From Bacillus pseudomycoides (lineage in GTDB: Bacteria; Bacillota; Bacilli; Bacillales; Bacillaceae_G), in assembly GCF_022811845.1 (NCBI RefSeq), contig NZ_CP064266.1:2294001-2358000 (forward strand): a DNA stretch of 64,000 nucleotides. Reading direction: 5' to 3'. Made by a program: the position numbers and the translations under genes. Within the stretch, counting starts at the first letter, position 1. Each line of letters starts with the position of its first letter. This document shows positions 8,037 through 16,709 of the stretch, piece by piece. Below the pieces are notes generated by a model. The model did not search any database. It saw only the letters and a program-made list of their open reading frames with translations, and was not told the DNA's origin.

Positions 8037-8612
8037 ATGAATAAAAAAGAGAAAATTGTTTATGCAGCTATGGAAGTGTTTCAGGAAAAGGGAGTTGAGA
8101 AAACAAAGATCTCTGATATTGTGAAATTGGCCGGCATTGCCCAAGGAACTTTCTATTTGTATTTTCCTTCTAAATTATCTGTTATGCCCGCAATAGCAGA
8201 AGTTATGGTTGAAAAGATGATATGTGCGGTAAAAGAAAGGGTACAGAATCATGAGTCTTTTTCACAGAGAGTTAAGCAAGTAATCGATGCTGTTTTTGAC
8301 TTTATAGAGGAATATCGTGAAATACAAGCCTTAATGTATGCAGGTCTTGCATCCACTGAACATATCAAAGAATGGGAAGCCGTATATCAGCCTCTTTACA
8401 TGTGGTTAAGTCAATTCTTAAGTGAAGCAAGAGATTTAGGTATAATTCGTAATTCCATTCACGTTGAAAGAACTGCAAAGTTATGTATCGCTCTTGTTGA
8501 ATCGGCAGCAGAGCAAGTTTATTTATATGATCATAAACAGGATGAGCAGGTCAATCTTCAGAAAGCTGAAGTACTAGACTTTTTAACACATGCATTGGAT
8601 ATTCGTGAATAA
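8037..8612 (+). CDS. TetR/AcrR-family transcriptional regulator
   Basis: This 191-residue protein has a classic TetR N-terminal helix-turn-helix (residues 4-50: AAMEVFQEKGVEKTKISDI ... GIAQGTFYLYFPSKL) and a helical ligand-binding domain resembling the YfiR/YxaF-type C-terminal region. The RBS is GAAAGGATC. It probably represses itself and the downstream Bmr-type exporter, because related operators stand in front of both genes (7996-8010 and 8663-8686). The inducer is unknown but probably a hydrophobic drug. Confidence 0.88.
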   Translation: MNKKEKIVYAAMEVFQEKGVEKTKISDIVKLAGIAQGTFYLYFPSKLSVMPAIAEVMVEKMICAVKERVQNHESFSQRVKQVIDAVFDFIEEYREIQALMYAGLASTEHIKEWEAVYQPLYMWLSQFLSEARDLGIIRNSIHVERTAKLCIALVESAAEQVYLYDHKQDEQVNLQKAEVLDFLTHALDIRE

Positions 8613-8662
8613 GTAGTTAGGTGAATCCATTTATAGAAATGAGATGGGTTCATTCCGCTCTG

Positions 8663-8686
8663 GAATGAATGAAAATCAGTCATTTC
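8663..8686 (+). promoter_or_regulatory. second TetR-type operator, before the exporter gene
   Basis: GAATGAATGAAAATCAGTCATT repeats the GAATGAATGA-CAGTCATT sequence of the upstream operator with an AAAT insertion in the centre. It lies about 165 bp before the leader peptide of the exporter. It may be a weaker or differently spaced binding site. Confidence 0.5.
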
Positions 8687-8829
8687 GGATAAGGGTTTTA
8701 TGAAAAATAAAGTAATAGGTAAATACTATCAGTAAATCTGAATATTTCATCTATATGGAAGATATAATGTTTTAGCAATGAGTGACTTTGCTTTATTCCG
8801 CTATTTTCAGGAGAGGAGAATCTTCGTTA

Positions 8830-8907
8830 ATGAAAAACCTCTTGGGTATTATTGTCGGGAAGGATTTCACATCAATGATTTTTACAGAAAGAGGTGTTGA
8901 TAAATGA
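8830..8907 (+). CDS. leader peptide of the Bmr-type exporter
   Basis: This 25-codon ORF (MKNLLGIIVGKDFTSMIF, then TERGVDK) has its own RBS, CAGGAGAGGAG. Its TGA overlaps the exporter ATG as ATGA. Codons 3-5 contain ACCTCTT (8837-8843), perfectly complementary to the exporter RBS AAGAGGT (8889-8895). This is the layout of translational attenuators upstream of antibiotic resistance genes: ribosome stalling on the leader would free the exporter RBS. The attenuation role is inferred. Confidence 0.6.
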   Translation: MKNLLGIIVGKDFTSMIFTERGVDK

Positions 8908-10106
8908 AGAAATCAATAAAAGAACAAAAGATGGTATTAATCATTCTTCTTAGTAATATATTCATTGCATTTCTCGGAATTGGTCTTATTATTCCGGTTA
9001 TGCCGTCATTTATGAATATTATGCAATTGTCAGGAAAAACGATGGGGTATCTTGTTGCAGTGTTTGCAGTGGCGCAATTACTGATGTCACCATTAACAGG
9101 ACGCTGGGTTGATCGTTATGGTAGGAAGAAAATTATCATAATTGGTTTATTTCTTTTTGGTACTTCAGAACTTATCTTTGGTTTGGGAACAGATGTATCG
9201 GTGCTTTATATATCAAGGATGTTAGGAGGAATTAGTGCTGCCTTTATTATGCCTGGTGTTACGGCATATGTTGCAGATATTACATCAGTTCAAGAACGAC
9301 CAAAAGCGATGGGATATCTTTCTGCGGCTATTAGTACAGGGTTTATTATTGGGCCTGGCATTGGTGGTTTTATTGCAGAATACGGTATACGTGTACCCTT
9401 CTTTTTTGCGGCAGCCATTGCCTTTATCGCATGCGTTTCTTCTATATTTATTCTGAAAGAGCCGTTAACAGCGGAACAGCTAGCAGAAATTTCTGCTAAT
9501 ACGAAGCAAACAAACTTTATGAGCGATTTAAAAAAATCACTAAATCCAGTATACTTTATCGCATTTGTTATTGTATTTGTACTGGCTTTTGGTTTGTCGG
9601 CATATGAAACTGTTTTTAGTCTATTTTCTGATCATAAATTTGGTTTCACACCGAAAGATATTGCCACCATTATTACAATAAGCTCAATCTTTGGAGTTAT
9701 TGTACAGGTATTTCTATTTGGAAAGTTAGTAGATATATTTGGGGAAAAAGTGTTGATTCAGCTCTGTTTAATTACAGGTGCAATATTGGCAGTAGTATCT
9801 GCTTTCATCTCTAATTTTTGGGTAGTATTGGCTGTAACTTGTTTTATCTTTCTTGCATTCGATTTACTTCGTCCAGCATTAACGACATTTTTATCAAAAG
9901 CAGCTGGGAAAGAGCAAGGATTTGTTGCTGGAATGAACTCAACTTATACAAGTTTAGGGAATATTGTTGGGCCGGCCATGGGAGGAATACTATTTGATAT
10001 AAACATCCATTATCCGTATCTTTTCTCTGCTGTTATTATGGCGATTGGCATCGGTATTACAGTCATGTGGAAAGAAAAGCAAATGGTAGAAAGTTTAGCG
10101 AAATAA
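8904..10106 (+). CDS. Bmr/Blt/NorA-type multidrug MFS exporter
   Basis: This 400-residue, 12-helix transporter closely follows the B. subtilis Bmr sequence as I know it: NIFIAFLGIGLIIPV in helix 1, motif A GRWVDRYGRKK (about residues 65-75), SRMLGGISAAFIMPG, and the antiporter motif C GFIIGPGIGG (about 146-155). It should expel hydrophobic cations and fluoroquinolone-like drugs by proton antiport. GAGGTG lies 8 nt before its ATG. It is translationally coupled to a 25-codon leader and is preceded by a TetR regulator gene, unlike B. subtilis bmr, which uses the MerR-type BmrR. Confidence 0.9.
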   Translation: MKKSIKEQKMVLIILLSNIFIAFLGIGLIIPVMPSFMNIMQLSGKTMGYLVAVFAVAQLLMSPLTGRWVDRYGRKKIIIIGLFLFGTSELIFGLGTDVSVLYISRMLGGISAAFIMPGVTAYVADITSVQERPKAMGYLSAAISTGFIIGPGIGGFIAEYGIRVPFFFAAAIAFIACVSSIFILKEPLTAEQLAEISANTKQTNFMSDLKKSLNPVYFIAFVIVFVLAFGLSAYETVFSLFSDHKFGFTPKDIATIITISSIFGVIVQVFLFGKLVDIFGEKVLIQLCLITGAILAVVSAFISNFWVVLAVTCFIFLAFDLLRPALTTFLSKAAGKEQGFVAGMNSTYTSLGNIVGPAMGGILFDINIHYPYLFSAVIMAIGIGITVMWKEKQMVESLAK

Positions 10107-10151
10107 AAAATAAGTGGAGTTAAATTTTTAAATACATCTTAAAAATAAGAA

Positions 10152-10183
10152 AAAAGCTCCTTCGAAATTTGAAGGAGCTTTTA
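10152..10183. terminator. terminator after the multidrug exporter gene
   Basis: AAAAGCTCCTTC / GAAGGAGCTTTT is a perfect 12-bp stem. Confidence 0.85.
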
Positions 10184-10503
10184 TAAATCTATAGAAAGAG
10201 CTGTAATGAATTTTCACTTTTGTAGTCTCTTTTTAAAATAATAAGTTTGATGTGTTGTGTAAATTGCATAGTGATAGATTGATAATACGAGTTAAAAAAC
10301 GATATAGAGAGGAAGTGAAAACATGAATTACTTTACTAGATCCAATCTCGAAATATAAAACGATTTAACACTTGCACTTTTCAAGAATACTATACAAATC
10401 AAAAAACATCCCTCGTTTTTGCTTTGCATTTATAATTCCGATTATAACTTCGAATATTGTATATCCAGCGATTGAGCATCCCTATCATCCAAAGATAAAT
10501 AAC

Positions 10504-10556
10504 AAAGGAGATTGACCGCCACATATTTGTGTATAGGCGATCATCTCCTTTTATTT
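10504..10556. terminator. long hairpin terminator before the HxlR gene end
   Basis: AAAGGAGAT..CGCC and GGCG..ATCTCCTTT pair over about 14 bp with a 15-nt loop, followed by TTATTTT on the plus strand. On the minus strand it may terminate the HxlR transcript. Confidence 0.7.
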
Positions 10557-10615
10557 TATCTTACTATTTGTGGGCAGTAATCTTTCTCCCTCAAAATTCA
10601 GTGCAAGCAAAGAAG

Positions 10616-10966
10616 TTAGGTGCCACTATATAAAGTCAGCCCAAATCGCTTTAATTCGATAAAAATCCCCTCTAATTTTCTTCCTTTATCTGTTAGCGTA
10701 TATTCCACTCGAGGAGGAACTTCAGGATAAACCTTTCTTGTTACAATACCTTGGCCTTCTAATTCCTTAAGGCGAAGTGAGAGTGTTTTTGGGCTGATAC
10801 CATCCATTGATTTTAGCAAATCACTAAAGCGCAATGTTCCTTCAATAAGAAGGTCCCGAATAATTAAAAATGTCCATTTTGTTCCAATTACGTCGAGTGT
10901 TTTTGCAATAGGACAAGGTATACCAGGTGAACCTTTCGTTAATACAATCGGATCTATATTGCTCAT
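10616..10966 (-). CDS. HxlR-family transcriptional regulator
   Basis: This 116-residue winged helix-turn-helix protein has the family signatures CPIAKTLDVIGTKWTFLIIRDLL (shown here in part, residues 18-40), LRFSDLLKSM, ISPKTLSLRLKELE and VPPRVEYTLTDKG. A Cys near residue 18 is the position used for redox or aldehyde sensing in HypR/HxlR/YodB relatives. I start it at 10966 because GGAGG lies 8 nt upstream; the ATG at 10981 contributes that RBS. It diverges from a SnoaL-like lipoprotein and an MdaB-type reductase, its probable targets. Confidence 0.85.
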   Translation of the reverse strand: MSNIDPIVLTKGSPGIPCPIAKTLDVIGTKWTFLIIRDLLIEGTLRFSDLLKSMDGISPKTLSLRLKELEGQGIVTRKVYPEVPPRVEYTLTDKGRKLEGIFIELKRFGLTLYSGT

Positions 10967-11135
10967 GGAAATAGCCTCCATAAAAATTTTTTGAATTGAT
11001 TTGCTTTATAGTATCACAAAACTATCCTTTTAGTAACTATATGAAAAAAATATCACTACTTCCAAAAGGAAAATTACTGCATATAAAATAGCATTAGGAA
11101 GTACAAATGATTTCTAAACTAAGGGGGTGACTATG

Positions 11136-11702
11136 ATGGAAACAAAAAAGTTATGGCGGGCGTTTAGTTTTCTCGTGCTTTGCATTGTCGTAATCGGTAC
11201 CGTGCTTACTGCGTGCAGCAATACAAAAATGTCTGCTTCTAAAAGTGAAATTCAATTGTTGAAAGGCAAGCCAGAGCCTAAAACAATGACAATCGATCCT
11301 TCATTAAATCAAAAAGAAGCTACAGCAATGATTCATGCAGCCCAACGTTTTTATGCATTTTGGGATACTGGCAATGAGGAGCTTATTCCACAAACCGTTA
11401 CAGAGAAATTCTTTGATAATACGTTGCCAAAAGGGCGCCCGCAAGGTCCGGAAGGCTTAGCATTTGCTGCAAAAAACTTTCGTAAAGTCGTTCCGGATAT
11501 ACATTGCGAGATTGAGGATTTATTAGTGGTTGATGATAAGGTCACAGCTCGTCTATCCTTTACAGGAACGCATAATGGAAAGCCTATTAGCTTTTTTGCA
11601 ATCGACATTTTGCGTATTAAGGATGGGAAAATCACTGAAGACTGGCATTTAGAAGACAATCTTACTCTTATGCAACAACTTGGAGTAATAGCTGAGAATT
11701 AA
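11136..11702 (+). CDS. lipoprotein with SnoaL-like (NTF2-fold) domain
   Basis: A 188-residue secreted protein. Residues 8-26 form a signal peptide ending in the lipobox LTAC, so it should be anchored to the outer face of the membrane. Residues 60-185 read as a SnoaL-like fold (AAQRFYAFWDTGNEELI ... FRKVVPDIHCEIEDLLVVDDKV ... DWHLEDNLTLMQQLG). The enzymatic role is unknown. AAGGGGGTG is best spaced for the ATG at 11136; an in-frame GTG at 11127 lies within it. The reductase gene follows 54 bp later, so the two are probably co-transcribed. Confidence 0.8.
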   Translation: METKKLWRAFSFLVLCIVVIGTVLTACSNTKMSASKSEIQLLKGKPEPKTMTIDPSLNQKEATAMIHAAQRFYAFWDTGNEELIPQTVTEKFFDNTLPKGRPQGPEGLAFAAKNFRKVVPDIHCEIEDLLVVDDKVTARLSFTGTHNGKPISFFAIDILRIKDGKITEDWHLEDNLTLMQQLGVIAEN

Positions 11703-11756
11703 ATGACAGTGGATGTAAGTATATGCAATTCAATAAAAATAAAGGAGAAGAACAAG

Positions 11757-12311
11757 ATGAAAAACATACTAATCATAAATGGTCATCAAAAATATAGTGC
11801 AACTGGAGGGAAATTAAATCAAACATTGGTTGATCGCATGGTCAGTTTACTAAGTGAAAAGAATCATGTGAAAACAACGATTATTCAAGATGGATACAAT
11901 ATTAAGGAAGAACAACAAAAGTTTTTATGGGCGGATGTTATCATCTATCAAACACCAATTTATTGGTTTAGTGTACCAGGATTATTTAAAACGTATATGG
12001 ATGAAGTGTATGAGTACGGCCTCTTTTTTAAAGGAGGAGATCAATACGGAGCAGGAGGGTTATTAACAGAGAAAAAATATATGTTTTCCACTACATGGAA
12101 TGCACCTAAAACAGCGTTTCAAGATTCCTCGCAATTTTTTGAAGGTGAGAGTTTAGAAGAAGCAATTGGTCATTTGCACCGAGTACAGAAATTTATTGGT
12201 ATGAGTCCTTTAAAGAGTTTTGCGTGCTATGATGTAGTTAAAAATCCTAATATTGATATGTTTTTAGCAGAACTTGAAATGCATGTAAAAGAAGTGGCAA
12301 ACCTTTCCTAA
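11757..12311 (+). CDS. NAD(P)H-dependent flavin oxidoreductase, MdaB-like
   Basis: This 184-residue flavodoxin-fold protein resembles MdaB/YwrO quinone reductases: ILIINGHQKYSATGGKLN at the FMN-binding N-terminus, IIYQTPIYWFSVPGLFKTYMD and EYGLFF. It should reduce quinones by two electrons. I begin it at the ATG at 11757 because AAAGGAG lies 10 nt upstream; an ATG 54 nt earlier has no RBS. Its place behind an HxlR-divergent promoter suggests a response to electrophiles, as for YodB/HypR targets. Confidence 0.85.
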   Translation: MKNILIINGHQKYSATGGKLNQTLVDRMVSLLSEKNHVKTTIIQDGYNIKEEQQKFLWADVIIYQTPIYWFSVPGLFKTYMDEVYEYGLFFKGGDQYGAGGLLTEKKYMFSTTWNAPKTAFQDSSQFFEGESLEEAIGHLHRVQKFIGMSPLKSFACYDVVKNPNIDMFLAELEMHVKEVANLS

Positions 12312-12333
12312 ATTTTAAAAATAAATAGCTAGT

Positions 12334-12361
12334 AAAACCTCAATCTGAAGATTGAGGTTTT
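12334..12361 (+). terminator. terminator after the MdaB-like gene
   Basis: AAAACCTCAATC / GATTGAGGTTTT, a 12-bp stem with a tight 4-nt loop. Confidence 0.82.
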
Positions 12362-12406
12362 ACGGTTATGCAAGTTATCCATATTATATAAATGCGGATT
12401 GAAAGA

Positions 12407-12557
12407 CCGACATAAAACCATTTCTTTTAGGCGGGAGAGAGGATCCGATCATGCGTAGGAGCGGTCATTTCTTTTTTAGCTCTATGCCATGTGAAAACAG
12501 AAGGAGAAAATGGGTGAAGAACTTCTTTTGTTTTCATAACCGCGACTTATATGTCGG
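12407..12557 (-). repeat. dispersed hairpin repeat, copy R1
   Basis: On the minus strand this copy reads GTTATGAAAACAAAAGAAG ... CACATGGCATAGAGCTAAAAAAG ... TGACCGCTCCTACGCATGAT ... CTCTCCCGCC. It belongs to the family described at 41791-42125. Here the ends also carry an 8-bp inverted repeat CCGACATA / TATGTCGG (12407-12414, 12550-12557). Confidence 0.75.
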
Positions 12558-12599
12558 AAATTTAAAATTAATATATATAAATAGTTAAGTAATTTGATT

Positions 12600-14351
12600 T
12601 CAATACTCTTTAGCTGACTCTGTAGGATGAATCCATAGCTTTGAAAAATCCGTCCAACCAAAAGAATCAATTGTTACGTTCTTCAAAGAAGATGGATATG
12701 TTTTCTTCTTAAAAACATGATAATTAAATAGAATAATATACTCCGTTTGAAGGAACTTTTCTATTTCGTACATAAGCTGGTAGCGTTTTTCTTTATTTTT
12801 TTCCAATAAGAATGTATCTAGTAAATAATCAATCTGCTTTTTGTAGTGAGGATGCATAAAACGATTGATAAAGCAGCTTTTACTTTTAAATACGTTTAGA
12901 AAGGCGATTTCTAAATCTGAGGAAAATACTTCCCCCATTAAAATAATATCGGCATTTTGATCAATAGAGCCATCCGAGTAGTCTGAGACTGGAAAAGGAT
13001 GCAATTCTACTTGTATACCTAAGTTGTGGCAACGTTCTTTTAGCCAGATGGCATCATGAGCACTATCTTTAAAAGAGAAGAAATAAATATGTATTGTTTC
13101 ACCTTGATATGTACTTTTTTGCAGGTATTCTTTTGCTCTACGTAAAGAATACGAATGTTTCATTGTTGCTTCGCTTCGACTTGGAAAGAAGCTGAACGCT
13201 GGAATAGTACGTGTTCCTTTTAAATCATGAATGATAGATTCAACGTCATATAGTTCTCTCCAAGCTTTTCGAAAATAAATATCATGATGTGGACCAGGCT
13301 TTGTAAAGTTAAATGCGGCATATATACACCCGGTTTCTTCTATTTGTACTTCGTGTTCTTTTGTATGTTTAGTATTTGGTAGTTCATAATGTGTATGTAT
13401 TTGTGCATGTTCTGGAATCCGCCAAAACTCAATACGATCAAGCAACGCTCGTTCTTTAAAATAATCCGTAAACGCTTCTAATATAACTTGATCCTCATCA
13501 TAACAATGTAATTGAAAAGCTCCCGTTCCGATATAATGGTGATTTTGTATTGTTACATCATGAGGTAAAATGGCTAATTGCATCGAACTTACATAATGTA
13601 GAAAAAACAAGTTTTGCTTTCGTAAGTGAAAGCTTATTTGTAGTGGTGATGGTGTTTCAATCTGCACAATCTCTTCAGTTAACCAGGCATAAGGAGAGTG
13701 TACACGTTGTAATCTTTCAAATGAAAATTGAACATCTTTAGAAGATAAGATTGTTCCATGATGAAAATGGATGCCTTTTCGTAAATAAAAAGTCCAGGTA
13801 AGTTGATCGTCACTAACCTCCCATGTATGTGCGAGGTGTGGTTCAATTTCTTCTGTGACATAGTTGTAGGTAACTAATGTATCAAAAATTTGACTAATGA
13901 GATGACTCTCTGTTGTGACAGCTGCAAATGCTGGATCAAGTGGCATTATTTTTCGCGAGCAAGGTATCTTTAGTACGTCATACATATCGTTTAAAGGTCT
14001 GTATCCAAAGTGCTGCTGTAGTTTTTCTTCTAAGCTTTTTCGAAGGGGAGCAGGAAATGGTTGTTTTAAAAGAAGAAATATCTCTTTTAATTTATCTAGC
14101 TGTAAGAGAGATTCAGCATAGGGCATAACCACTTCTGAAATGGTATGGAGAAAGAGAATTTTACTTTTATTTCCCCGTCCTCGTCCTGGTGTCCACGTAA
14201 TTAATTTGTCTTCCATCATTTTTCTAAGTAAAATTTTCACATTTTTTGTACTGCAATATAACATATCGGCTAATTCTTGTAAGCTATTTTGCATGTACTG
14301 TTTTTCTGGATCATGCAATCGTAGTTGAATGTAATAGTCCATCACTTTCAT
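12600..14351 (-). CDS. SgrR-like regulator: winged helix plus solute-binding-protein domain
   Basis: A 583-residue cytoplasmic protein. Residues 1-115 form an SgrR-type N-terminal DNA-binding region (NSLQELADMLYCSTKNVKILLRKM ... WTPGRGRGNKSKI). Residues 130-570 match the family-5 extracellular solute-binding fold of oligopeptide transporters (SQIFDTLVTYN, EPHLAHTWEVSDDQLTWTF, LRKGIHFHHG). It lacks a signal peptide, so the binding domain acts as an intracellular sensor. The RBS is AAGGAG. It diverges from an MFS exporter gene, as in several Bacillus SgrR-MFS pairs, and probably activates it in response to a sugar or peptide. Confidence 0.88.
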   Translation of the reverse strand: MKVMDYYIQLRLHDPEKQYMQNSLQELADMLYCSTKNVKILLRKMMEDKLITWTPGRGRGNKSKILFLHTISEVVMPYAESLLQLDKLKEIFLLLKQPFPAPLRKSLEEKLQQHFGYRPLNDMYDVLKIPCSRKIMPLDPAFAAVTTESHLISQIFDTLVTYNYVTEEIEPHLAHTWEVSDDQLTWTFYLRKGIHFHHGTILSSKDVQFSFERLQRVHSPYAWLTEEIVQIETPSPLQISFHLRKQNLFFLHYVSSMQLAILPHDVTIQNHHYIGTGAFQLHCYDEDQVILEAFTDYFKERALLDRIEFWRIPEHAQIHTHYELPNTKHTKEHEVQIEETGCIYAAFNFTKPGPHHDIYFRKAWRELYDVESIIHDLKGTRTIPAFSFFPSRSEATMKHSYSLRRAKEYLQKSTYQGETIHIYFFSFKDSAHDAIWLKERCHNLGIQVELHPFPVSDYSDGSIDQNADIILMGEVFSSDLEIAFLNVFKSKSCFINRFMHPHYKKQIDYLLDTFLLEKNKEKRYQLMYEIEKFLQTEYIILFNYHVFKKKTYPSSLKNVTIDSFGWTDFSKLWIHPTESAKEY

Positions 14352-14458
14352 GTTTAAACGACTCCTTCTTAGTAAAAGAGGAAATTCTTTAGAATATTCT
14401 AACCTTTTTCTTCCACTTTTTCAAAGTAAAATGAATACACATAAGGGGGAGAGAAACA

Positions 14459-15718
14459 ATGGGATTTTGGAGTATGCATCGAAATATAAAAATTAGAATT
14501 ATAACATCATTTTTAACACGCACTGTATCAACAATGATTTTCCCGTTTATGGCGATTTATTTTTCTATAAAACTGGGTAGTGTTCTCGCAGGCGTTCTAC
14601 TATTAGTAAATGTCATGGCGGCACTCGTCATTGGACTTTATGGAGGGTATATTGGAGATCGATTAGGACGAAAAAAGGTTATGATTATAGGGCAAGTGAT
14701 ACAAGTAGTTTCTATCGCTTGTATGGGAATTGCGAATTCAGATTATGTAGATTCACCTTGGCTCACTTTCATTTTTATGCTAACAAATAGCCTTGGTTCA
14801 GGACTTATGAATCCGGCAACAGAGGCGATGCTAATTGATGTGAGTACACCGGAGAATAGAAAAGTAATGTACAGTATTAATTATTGGGCAATTAATTTAT
14901 CGATTGCTATTGGGGCTATATTCGGAGGGTTATTATTCGAACATTATCGTTTGCAACTCTTTATATTATTGACGGCAGTAGCATTGCTAACGTTGTATTT
15001 AATTTCAGTATATATAGAAGAGGTATATGTAACTCAGAAACCAATAAAAAAGAAGCATGTGTTAAAAGAAATGGTTGAAAATTATAAGGTTGTGATGACA
15101 GATCGAACTTTTTTAATTTTTTGTTTAGCCAGTATATGTACATTATCATTAGAGTTTCAGATCAATAATTATTTAGGTGTACGTTTGCAAAAGGAATTTG
15201 AAACAATCCAATTTGCATTTGGAAATGATATTCGTTTTGATCTAACAGGTATCCGCATGCTAAGCTGGATTTCTACGGAGAATACAATTTTGATTGTTTT
15301 GTTTTCAGCTCTTGTGATTAAAATGCTGAAGCGTTTTGATGATTTGAAAATATTATATGTTGGCTTGTTTATCTATACAATTGGATTTACAATACTTGGA
15401 TCGAGTAATAGCTTGTGGATTTTATTAATAGCGGGGCTTTTTCAAACGGTTGGTGAGATGATGTATGTGCCAGTTCGTCAATCCATTATGGCTGATATGG
15501 TTCCAGATGATGCACGAAGTTCTTATATGGCAATCAATGGTATGGTATTCCAGGTGGCAAAAATGAATGGAGCATTAGGAATTATGCTAGGTTCTTTTAT
15601 AGCGTCATGGGAAATGAGTATTGTTTATTTTTTAATTGGTGTAAGCAGTATTTTATTATTTATGAAAGCAATTAGTAGGACAGAATACCGTGAAGAAAAC
15701 ATACCTCATATAGGATAA
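14459..15718 (+). CDS. MFS transporter (MDR-type) paired with the SgrR-like regulator
   Basis: This 419-residue, 12-helix protein has motif A YIGDRLGRKKVMIIG (about residues 64-78) and FMLTNSLGSGLMNPATEAM in helix 4. The long segment between helices 7 and 8 (QKEFETIQFAFGNDI) is typical of the YfiS/YttB-type subgroup. It probably exports drugs or sugars. The RBS AAGGGGGAGAG is strong. Its only neighbour by orientation is the divergent SgrR-like gene, the likely controller. Confidence 0.85.
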   Translation: MGFWSMHRNIKIRIITSFLTRTVSTMIFPFMAIYFSIKLGSVLAGVLLLVNVMAALVIGLYGGYIGDRLGRKKVMIIGQVIQVVSIACMGIANSDYVDSPWLTFIFMLTNSLGSGLMNPATEAMLIDVSTPENRKVMYSINYWAINLSIAIGAIFGGLLFEHYRLQLFILLTAVALLTLYLISVYIEEVYVTQKPIKKKHVLKEMVENYKVVMTDRTFLIFCLASICTLSLEFQINNYLGVRLQKEFETIQFAFGNDIRFDLTGIRMLSWISTENTILIVLFSALVIKMLKRFDDLKILYVGLFIYTIGFTILGSSNSLWILLIAGLFQTVGEMMYVPVRQSIMADMVPDDARSSYMAINGMVFQVAKMNGALGIMLGSFIASWEMSIVYFLIGVSSILLFMKAISRTEYREENIPHIG

Positions 15719-15728
15719 GAACATATAC

Positions 15729-15763
15729 AAAAAGCGAATCGTTTTCATAATGATTCGCTTTTT
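15729..15763. terminator. bidirectional terminator after the MFS gene
   Basis: AAAAAGCGAATC / GATTCGCTTTTT, a perfect 12-bp stem between convergent genes. Confidence 0.88.
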
Positions 15764-15778
15764 ATATACCATTTTTTT

Positions 15779-15982
15779 CTAAAAAACGTCTACTTCAGCT
15801 AATGTATTGCTAGTGCTTGGGTTCATTAAAAGGTTCTTCAGTTCACCTACTTCAGAGAGTGTGACAATGATGTAACCGCTAATTAATACAATGAGTCCAA
15901 TGACCCTTAATGTTTGCAAACTAATATTTCTTTGGTTTTCCTCAGAGTTACTTGGGGGCGTTAAAGTTTGAGTGTTGTTCAT
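15779..15982 (-). CDS. small single-helix membrane protein, unknown function
   Basis: This 67-residue protein has a polar N-terminus, one hydrophobic segment (about residues 26-46, LRVIGLIVLISGYIIVTLSE) and a polar C-terminus. GATGGGAGC lies 7 nt before the ATG. I do not recognise a family. It ends against the terminator shared with the MFS gene. Confidence 0.55.
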   Translation of the reverse strand: MNNTQTLTPPSNSEENQRNISLQTLRVIGLIVLISGYIIVTLSEVGELKNLLMNPSTSNTLAEVDVF

Positions 15983-16170
15983 CGTAGGGCTCCCATCTTT
16001 TTATTTATATATGTGCTAAACAATTGTATGACTTATGGATGATAAATAAAAAGAATCATAGTCATTTTCACTATATGAGAAATGCCTAAAAAAGTGATTA
16101 AAAATAGGGGTGTTCAGTTCATACTTATACGCTCCTTGTTTGTTTTTTACAGAGTTTAGCTTACTTTAGA

Positions 16171-16188
16171 AAACTTTGCAACAGAACC
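16171..16188. mobile_element. solo IS6/IS240-type terminal inverted repeat
   Basis: AAACTTTGCAACAGAACC is the complement of GGTTCTGTTGCAAAGTTT, the terminal repeat I know for IS6-family elements such as IS240/IS431. No transposase is attached here. A transposase 3' fragment of the same family lies 2.9 kb away at 19109. Confidence 0.65.
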
Positions 16189-16285
16189 TTTTTAGTTATA
16201 AAACAACAATCTTTAAGAAAACTCCCATTATAAATAATCAAACTTTATTCAAAATCAATATCAAACCCCGTTAGTGCAATAAGAA

Positions 16286-16334
16286 AAACCGAAATCTCAT
16301 CTTTAATAAGATATTTCGGTTCCTCTTTTTTAGA
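16286..16334 (+). terminator. hairpin with T tail in the remnant region
   Basis: AAACCGAAATCTCATCTT and the complementary AAGATATTTCGGTT pair imperfectly, followed by CCTCTTTTTT. It is probably the terminator of a lost gene. Confidence 0.55.
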
Positions 16335-16534
16335 AACGTCGCAACTTTTTTCAAAACTTCGCGTCTTTCTTAAAAACATCGTGACTTTATTTCAAAGCCA
16401 GAGTAAGAGTAGAAAAAATTGTAACGCTAGGGAATAATGAAGCTAAGTATTTTTATTTTTGGGACTTAGATGAAAATATGTTTGAAGCGGCTTGGTCGTC
16501 GGTGTGGGATGAGACTGTATAAAGAATATTGATA

Positions 16535-16570
16535 TGTGAGGGTTTTACTGCCCGCGAATAGCGAGATAAA
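16535..16570 (+). repeat. decayed bcr1 right end
   Basis: TGAGGGTTTTACTGCCCG followed by CGAATAGCGAGATAAA matches the last about 35 bp of the two intact bcr1 copies, including the terminal ATAAA. The left part is missing. Confidence 0.6.
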
Positions 16571-16680
16571 ATGAATGCGAGTATTTTTGCATATGAATCT
16601 ATGAAAAAGTTGATGAAATTGTCAGCTTTTTATTTTTGAAAAAAATTGTTTATCTATTATTATAAAAAAATATTTTTTTG

Positions 16681-16709
16681 ACCCCCAAAAAATTTTTATT
16701 TCCTCCGAA
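16681..16709 (+). promoter_or_regulatory. candidate sigma-I promoter
   Basis: ACCCCC (16681-16686) and CGAA (16706-16709) match the -35 and -10 motifs reported for B. subtilis SigI. The 19-bp spacer may be slightly long. It points towards sigI-rsgI, about 500 bp upstream, with a gene remnant and a terminator in between. Confidence 0.5.

Larger units (their letters stand above)
10107..10615. other. intergenic region with two terminators, no convincing gene
   Basis: Apart from hairpins at 10152 and 10504 this stretch has only an 11-codon ORF at 10323 (MNYFTRSNLEI) behind a fair RBS (GAGAGGAAG). That could be the start of a decayed gene, but I see no homologous continuation. Confidence 0.5.
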
